From Pseudomonas farsensis (GTDB taxonomy: Bacteria; Pseudomonadota; Gammaproteobacteria; Pseudomonadales; Pseudomonadaceae), in contig NZ_JABWRF020000004.1 of NCBI RefSeq assembly GCF_014268805.2, forward strand, positions 496,001-560,000: 64,000 bases of DNA, written 5' to 3'. A model generated the notes under the pieces. It was given only the letters and a program-made list of their open reading frames with translations. It had not been told where the DNA came from and searched no databases. The position numbers and the translations under genes were made by a program. Below, piece after piece: positions 59,640-64,000 of this stretch (positions are counted from its first letter, which is position 1; each line of letters opens with the position of its first letter).

Positions 59640-60275
59640 TCAGGGGCCGGTGGCGGGGGCAGGCAGACGAATGCCGCGCTGCACCGCGGGGCGCTGTTCA
59701 ACTTGCCTGAACCAGCGGGAGAGGTGGGCATGGCCACTGAAGTCAAAGCCCACCAACGCTGCGATATGCAACCAGGCGAAGCTTGCGATATCTGCAATGG
59801 AGTAGGTGTCGGCGGCCAGCCAGGAGCGGCCGGCAAGCCGCTGGTCGAGAATGCCGAAAGCGTGTTCGGTCAGGTTGCGGTAACGCTGTTGCGCCGAAGG
59901 GTCAGGCTGGGTTTCGAAGCAGTCGAAGTGCACGCGCTGGCCAAGCAGCGGGCCCATGCTGGCGCTGTGATACATCAGCCAGGTAATCGCCTCCCAACGA
60001 GCCTGCGGGGCTTGTTCAAGCAACTGGCCGCTGAGCTGCGCCAGGTACAACAGGATCGCCGCTGATTCGAAGAGCACGATATTGGCGCTCTGGTCCACCA
60101 GAACCGGTATCCGGCCCGCTGGGTTGAGCGCGAGAAAGTCTGCGTGGTGGTGGTCACCATGGTCGATGTTTACATGGACGAGGCGGTAGGGGAGTCCCAT
60201 TTCCTCAAGTGCAATGGTGATCTTGAAGCCATTGGGGGAGCTGTCGGTATAAAGGACAAGTGTGGGGTCGTGCAT
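59640..60275 (-). CDS. Glutathione S-transferase family protein
   Basis: 211 residues. The N-terminal thioredoxin fold has LYTDSSPNGFKITIALEEMGLPYRLVHVNI and NPAGRIPVLVDQ with IVLFESAAILLYLAQ, and the C-terminal helical domain ITWLMYHSASMGPLLGQRVHF with DTYSIADIASFAWL. This is the Ure2p/YfcG-like group. It is the first gene of the minus-strand pair with the LLM monooxygenase and is divergent from a LysR regulator across a 122-base gap. Confidence 0.92.
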   Translation of the reverse strand: MHDPTLVLYTDSSPNGFKITIALEEMGLPYRLVHVNIDHGDHHHADFLALNPAGRIPVLVDQSANIVLFESAAILLYLAQLSGQLLEQAPQARWEAITWLMYHSASMGPLLGQRVHFDCFETQPDPSAQQRYRNLTEHAFGILDQRLAGRSWLAADTYSIADIASFAWLHIAALVGFDFSGHAHLSRWFRQVEQRPAVQRGIRLPAPATGP

Positions 60276-60287
60276 CGGTCACCTCAA

Positions 60288-60380
60288 AAAAACTAAACCA
60301 GTGTTGTACAAGCTCCCGCTATGCTATTGGCCATATAAGGGCCTGACTAACGATCCTTTCAGGCGCTAGGTTTAGTTTTT
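60288..60380. promoter_or_regulatory. Long-range 12-base inverted repeat between GST and LysR genes
   Basis: AAAAACTAAACC (60288-60299) and GGTTTAGTTTTT (60369-60380) are exact inverse copies placed close to the start of each divergent gene, with 69 bases between them. They may be two half-sites bound by a LysR tetramer. Confidence 0.5.
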
Positions 60381-60397
60381 CTAAGGTTGGTAGCGTT

Positions 60398-61288
60398 ATG
60401 GGTGCAGTACTGCCATTGCTCGCACTGCGGGCCTTCTGTGAAACTGCTCGGCTGGGCAGCCTTAAAGCCGCCGCCGAGCGCATGGGCGTGACTGCCGGCG
60501 CCGTCAGCCAGCAGATACGCCTGTTGGAGGAGCGCCTGGGCGTGATCCTGTTGACCCGCAACCGCTATGGTGTGCAGCTCACCGAGGCCGGGGAGGTGCT
60601 GTACCCGGGCTTGTCGCGTGGTTTTGGGCAGATCGAAAGCGCGCTACTCGACCTTGATGCGCTGACGCGCGCCGCCGCCCTGACCATCACCACCCAACCC
60701 TCATTCGCCGCCAGTTGGCTGGTGCCCCGGCTGGCGGCGTTCAAAGCCCTGTACCCCGAGATCGAGGTGCAGGTGCAGGCAACGGCCGAGCTTGTCGACC
60801 TGCACCGCAGCCAGGTGGATATCGCGCTGCGTCATGGCCTGGGTGAGTACCCAGGCCTTGAGTCGACGAGGCTGCTGGCGCCGGTGCTGCTGCCGGTTAT
60901 CAGCCCTCGCTTGCTCGCAGAAGGGCCGGCGCTGCAGGCCCCGCAGGGCTGCCTTGAGTACCCGTTGTTGCAAGATGCCGAGCGTGCCGACTGGACGCTG
61001 TGGTTGCAGGCCCATGGTGTTCAGCCCGACAGTCGAAGCCGTCGGGGGCCGAGCTTTGACGAAGATATGCTGTTGTTGCGTGCGGCGGCCGATGGCCAAG
61101 GCATCGCGCTGGTCCAGGCGCAACACGCTGAAGATGACCTGCGCAGCGGCAGGTTGGTGGTGGCTGTGGATCGCCCATGGCCGTCACGCTTTGCCTACTA
61201 CCTGGTTGCGCGCAAGCAGAGCCTGCAGCGGTGGCCCGTTCAGGTGTTTGCCCAATGGCTTGGCACGCAGGTCGCAAGCGAGTCATAG
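60398..61288 (+). CDS. LysR family transcriptional regulator, GcvA-like
   Basis: 296 residues. FCETARLGSLKAAAERMGVTAGAVSQQIRLLEERLGVILLTRNRYGVQLTEAG is the winged helix in the GcvA form (AVSQQIRLLEERLG), followed by the substrate domain (SFAASWLVPRLAAFKALYPEIEVQV, HRSQVDIALRHGLGEYPGLES). It is divergent from the GST/LLM pair and should control them and itself. GcvA-type members respond to amino acids or purines elsewhere; here the effector is unknown. Confidence 0.92.
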   Translation: MGAVLPLLALRAFCETARLGSLKAAAERMGVTAGAVSQQIRLLEERLGVILLTRNRYGVQLTEAGEVLYPGLSRGFGQIESALLDLDALTRAAALTITTQPSFAASWLVPRLAAFKALYPEIEVQVQATAELVDLHRSQVDIALRHGLGEYPGLESTRLLAPVLLPVISPRLLAEGPALQAPQGCLEYPLLQDAERADWTLWLQAHGVQPDSRSRRGPSFDEDMLLLRAAADGQGIALVQAQHAEDDLRSGRLVVAVDRPWPSRFAYYLVARKQSLQRWPVQVFAQWLGTQVASES

Positions 61289-61366
61289 CGTGCTGGTTGA
61301 CGCAAGCAATCCCTCCCGTACAATCGCGCCCCCCAAAATCAGTACGCATGGCTAGAGGGAGCATCA

Positions 61367-61909
61367 ATGCAACGGGTGATGATTGTGGGTCAGCCTGGCT
61401 CTGGAAAAAGCACCTTGGCACGCCAGTTGGGCGAGCGCACGGGCTTGCCGGTGGTGCATATCGACACCATTCATTGGCAACCGGGTTGGGTCGAGCGTAG
61501 CCCGGATGAAAAGACGCGGCTTTGCCATGAAGTCGAAGCCCGCGAGCGCTGGATTTTCGAAGGCGGGCATTCAACGACCTGGGATAACCGCCTGGCCCGG
61601 GCTGATACGTTGATATGGATCGACCGTTCGGCGCCGCTGCGGTTCTGGCGTGTCTTGCTCAGGACCGCGCTGAACCGTGGCCGTTCGCGGCCGGACTTGC
61701 CGAGCGATTGCCCGGATCGGCTGAGTAGGCTGCCGGAGTTCTACGGCTTCATGTGGCGTACCAGAACCTCGGCACGGGCAAAAATGAAGCAACTTGCGGA
61801 ACAGGCGCCGCGGGGCTGCCGGGTAATCCACCTGCGCTCGAACCACGATGCCGAGGCGTTTCTGGCAAGCATTGGCGCGTCAGCAGACCCGGTTCGGCAA
61901 CCTCGATAG
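61367..61909 (+). CDS. P-loop kinase-like protein (FlaR/topology modulation type)
   Basis: 180 residues. The Walker A motif VGQPGSGKST is at 7-16, and VVHIDTIHWQPGWVERSPDEK is typical of FlaR-type nucleotide kinase-like proteins; RWIFEGGHSTTWDNRLARADTLIWIDRS includes the Walker B region. Such proteins are annotated as adenylate kinase-like or topology modulation, without firm function. It stands alone 78 bases after the LysR gene and is convergent with the next one. Confidence 0.85.
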   Translation: MQRVMIVGQPGSGKSTLARQLGERTGLPVVHIDTIHWQPGWVERSPDEKTRLCHEVEARERWIFEGGHSTTWDNRLARADTLIWIDRSAPLRFWRVLLRTALNRGRSRPDLPSDCPDRLSRLPEFYGFMWRTRTSARAKMKQLAEQAPRGCRVIHLRSNHDAEAFLASIGASADPVRQPR

Positions 61910-61919
61910 CGGCCTCTTA

Positions 61920-63260
61920 TCAGCCGCAGGCCCAATCCAGCTCCATCTTCAGCAGATCAAGTTGCGCGTTGCCGCTGCCAAAATTGAACCCGCCAAAATG
62001 CTCCTCGAACTCAAGGTAGAAGGGGCTGAACTGCGGGTAGCTTTGTATCGGGAACATGGTGCCGCCCAGGTGATTGCGGCCGTCGAACTGTGACAGGCCA
62101 AGCGCATTGCCTTGCTCGGTGAAGGCGGGTATGTAGCCGCTGTCCTTGCAGTCGTCTTCCCATTCACGCGGCGGCTTGCCGACATTCGGGTCACCTTCGC
62201 GCAGCTGTGCGCTGATGGCAAAGGCGCTGTCAATTCCTGCTGCCGGGCCATCACCGGGCAACCAGTCAAACGCAGGGGCGCCTGGGTTGCGCACCTTGTC
62301 GTAGCCCAAGTACTGGGCGTAGCTCTGTTGCAGCCAACCCGGCGGCGGGCCGAGCAAAGGGTTATCTGCCAGTGCCGGTGGCTGGCAGATATCGCCATTG
62401 AACTGCGCCTCGGTCAGCCATATGGCGGCGTACTGCGTGCCGAGGATATCGACCATGTCGAAGCGCATGGGGTGGCGGGCGCGGCGATGCTCCCAGAACG
62501 GCAGCAAGGCGGGGTCGCGTACAGGCTCGTCCGACAAGTCGCTGGCGAAGAACGCCTCGACTGCCGCGCTGCTGGACAGCTCTTCGAACTGGTCATCGAC
62601 GAACATGCTCAGCGCCACGTATTCCTCGCCTTGAACGCGGTACTGCACGGGTATTTTCAGCGTAAAGGCGTGGCGCAGGGGGTAACCGTAGTGCTTGCTC
62701 AACGGCCATTGCTGCTGGCTGATGCCTGGCGGCAAGCCCAGGCTCCAGCCGCCCGGCCACTGTACGCCGCAAGCACTTTTGGGCTGTAGGCACTGCGATG
62801 CGCGTAGCAAGTCGTAAGCAGTGTTCAGGTGAGGGTCCGCCAGCAGCTTTTCCGGCTCTGGGTAGACGGCATCCGGTTGGCTGAGCTGCAGGGCGCCGAT
62901 GTGCTGGTCGATTATTCGCACCAGCAGGTCAAAGCCTTCGCTCGTCTGGTCGGCGTATTCGGACCACTCGCCGAGTTCGGGGTGGTGGGGTAACGGGCGC
63001 AGGGTTGGGCGTGCCGCCATGGCAGCGGCCAGCGACATGCCGATGTGCAACCCTTCGATCATGACCGTTGGCGCAAGGTTTCTGTTGAAGCTGACTTTGC
63101 CGAGCTTGCCGGTGACATCGACCTGCGCGCTGAACCCCTGTCGGTGCGTGCCTGGTACACAGCCGTAGCCGTCCGGGGCTGCCCATTTCTTACCCATCGC
63201 AGTGGCGAGGGCCTCGACGGGCAGCAGAGGGCGTAGGGCGGCGATTCGGGCGACTTTCAT
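61920..63260 (-). CDS. Large hypothetical protein
   Basis: 446 residues from the ATG at 63260. I do not recognise a domain. The N-terminal 230 residues contain LATAMGKKWAAPDGYGC, VMIEGLHIGMSLAAAMAARPTLRPL and DLLVRIIDQHIGAL; the C-terminal half is rich in aromatic and acidic residues with NHLGGTMFPIQSYPQFSPFYLEFEEHFGGFNFGSGNAQLDL, slightly reminiscent of DUF1963/YwqG-like proteins. No signal peptide or transmembrane helix is visible. It is 11 bases from the convergent P-loop gene and 132 bases downstream of the proQ-like gene. An immunity-type or polyol-type role cannot be judged from sequence alone. Confidence 0.75.
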   Translation of the reverse strand: MKVARIAALRPLLPVEALATAMGKKWAAPDGYGCVPGTHRQGFSAQVDVTGKLGKVSFNRNLAPTVMIEGLHIGMSLAAAMAARPTLRPLPHHPELGEWSEYADQTSEGFDLLVRIIDQHIGALQLSQPDAVYPEPEKLLADPHLNTAYDLLRASQCLQPKSACGVQWPGGWSLGLPPGISQQQWPLSKHYGYPLRHAFTLKIPVQYRVQGEEYVALSMFVDDQFEELSSSAAVEAFFASDLSDEPVRDPALLPFWEHRRARHPMRFDMVDILGTQYAAIWLTEAQFNGDICQPPALADNPLLGPPPGWLQQSYAQYLGYDKVRNPGAPAFDWLPGDGPAAGIDSAFAISAQLREGDPNVGKPPREWEDDCKDSGYIPAFTEQGNALGLSQFDGRNHLGGTMFPIQSYPQFSPFYLEFEEHFGGFNFGSGNAQLDLLKMELDWACG

Positions 63261-63392
63261 GGGGCTGCATCCTTGAAATTCAGGCAGCGCTAGGCCTTAT
63301 GGGTTCATCCATGGAGAGGTTGTGCAGGCGCCGCGATGGGGCCGGGCGGTGCGCCCAGCGCCATCGTTCGGGCTTTTAGCTGCGCGACTGTA

Positions 63393-63902
63393 TTAGTCGC
63401 AAGCGGGTTGCGCAGCAGCATCGGCGGCCGGCGCGGCAACACTTGCCTTGGCTTTGGCGCGATTGCGGCGGTCTTGACTGCGCTGGCGCGAGGCCTGTTG
63501 CTTGGCGTGCAGCGCTTGTGCCGCAGTGACGCTGCCAACGGGTTGGCCGTTAAGGTCCAGACGCGGCGCGTCTTCTACCATGCTTGCCCAGTAACGGCTG
63601 CCGCGGCACCAGGTCGAGATGCCCAGTTTGAGCTGCTCGCGGGTGATGCCGAGCAGTTCGAGGTGTTGCTCGGCATCTTTGAAAATGCCTTCTTTGAGCG
63701 GTACCTTGGGCGCCGGGTTGACCGGGAACGCCAGGGGGAAATGCTTCTGCAAAGGCCAGATTGCAGCGACCGCCGGATCTTGCTCACGGGGCTTGGCCTG
63801 CGGCGCGGGTTTGCGCTTGGGAGGCTGCGGGCTAACGGCCTTTGCCTGGTCTTTTTCAGCCCGCAGGCGGTCACGTAGCTCAGCTAGTTGTTCAAAACCC
63901 AT
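63393..63902 (-). CDS. proQ: ProQ/FinO family RNA chaperone
   Basis: 169 residues from the ATG at 63902. A short N-terminal coiled part (LAELRDRLRAEKDQAKA) is followed by a basic linker and the FinO/ProQ domain (about 45-130: AIWPLQKHFPLAFPVNPAPKVPLKEGIFKDAEQHLELLG, LKLGISTWCRGSRYWASMVEDAPRLDLNG), then a lysine/arginine-rich tail. It binds structured small RNAs and mRNA 3' ends. It lacks the Tudor-like C-terminal domain of E. coli ProQ. Its promoter should be in 63903-64000, where I see no gene. Confidence 0.9.
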   Translation of the reverse strand: MGFEQLAELRDRLRAEKDQAKAVSPQPPKRKPAPQAKPREQDPAVAAIWPLQKHFPLAFPVNPAPKVPLKEGIFKDAEQHLELLGITREQLKLGISTWCRGSRYWASMVEDAPRLDLNGQPVGSVTAAQALHAKQQASRQRSQDRRNRAKAKASVAAPAADAAAQPACD

Positions 63903-64000
63903 CGTTCAATTCACTGCTTCGAAGTTGTTTGCGTGGCGCAAGGATATGCCATACAGCGCTTCTGAGCAGCTTAAACAGGACGAATCGTTGTAGTTTTCGT

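Noticed and set aside
63619..63993. 124-codon plus-strand frame at the right edge
   Set aside because: Antisense to the proQ-like gene; serine- and cysteine-rich shadow translation.

Overview
The window looks like chromosome from a Pseudomonas of the P. putida group. GC content is high, codon use is uniform, the paralogues are typical of pseudomonads (DUF3203, MocR-type regulators, an EmrAB pump under MarR, CzcCBA, PACE), and the intergenic gaps carry several families of REP palindromes of the kind common in P. putida. I see no rRNA, tRNA, CRISPR array, integrase or transposase gene. Most of the window is ordinary core or accessory chromosome; the distinctive part is a tellurite-resistance-type (Ter) island of about 14.6 kb.

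Layout. 1-4.7 kb: truncated 5-oxoprolinase subunit A (pxpA), a small unknown protein, an SH3 protein, an isochorismatase-fold protein lacking the catalytic cysteine, and gamma-glutamyltransferase. 4.7-8.9 kb: MarR regulator, EmrA adaptor, EmrB pump and a short-chain dehydrogenase. 8.9-15 kb: hybrid histidine kinase, MocR regulator, stand-alone CcoG, DUF3203 and MgtC. 15-19 kb: HMG-CoA lyase with a LiuR-like MerR, then a TetR divergent from a dehydrogenase/isomerase pair. 19-23 kb: XRE-cupin regulator; cytochrome b561 and SrpA-type catalase-peroxidase divergent from an ECF sigma/anti-sigma pair, with matched promoters facing both ways. 23-30.3 kb: shikimate dehydrogenase-like/AroQ pair and a CzcCBA heavy-metal efflux operon. 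30.3-33.4 kb: extra PBP2 and a secreted endonuclease I.

33.7-48.2 kb: the Ter island. A tightly packed plus-strand series encodes an ATP-grasp ligase, a TerD-protease fusion, two phosphoribosyltransferase-like proteins, two HAD phosphatases, a citrate lyase beta-like aldolase, TerZ- and TerA-like proteins, TerC and two TerD paralogues, ending at a strong terminator. Opposite it lie TerF (TerD plus VWA) and a DUF1523 membrane protein, and divergent from these a further two-part TerD-like protein. By comparative genomics (Anantharaman, Iyer and Aravind 2012) the enzyme set is predicted to make a nucleoside-like metabolite that works with the TerC/TerD membrane-associated stress complex. The chemistry is unproven, and the protease fusion and DUF1523 gene are the least expected parts.

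48.4-64 kb: AraC regulator and SBF-like transporter, a large REP composite, a Cache-GAF-HD-GYP protein, PACE transporter with LysR, TetR with MFS pump, a second MFS pump, a luciferase-like monooxygenase with a glutathione transferase and LysR, a P-loop kinase-like protein, a large unknown protein and a ProQ/FinO protein. The right-hand end is dominated by small transporter/regulator pairs with recognisable palindromic operators between divergent genes.
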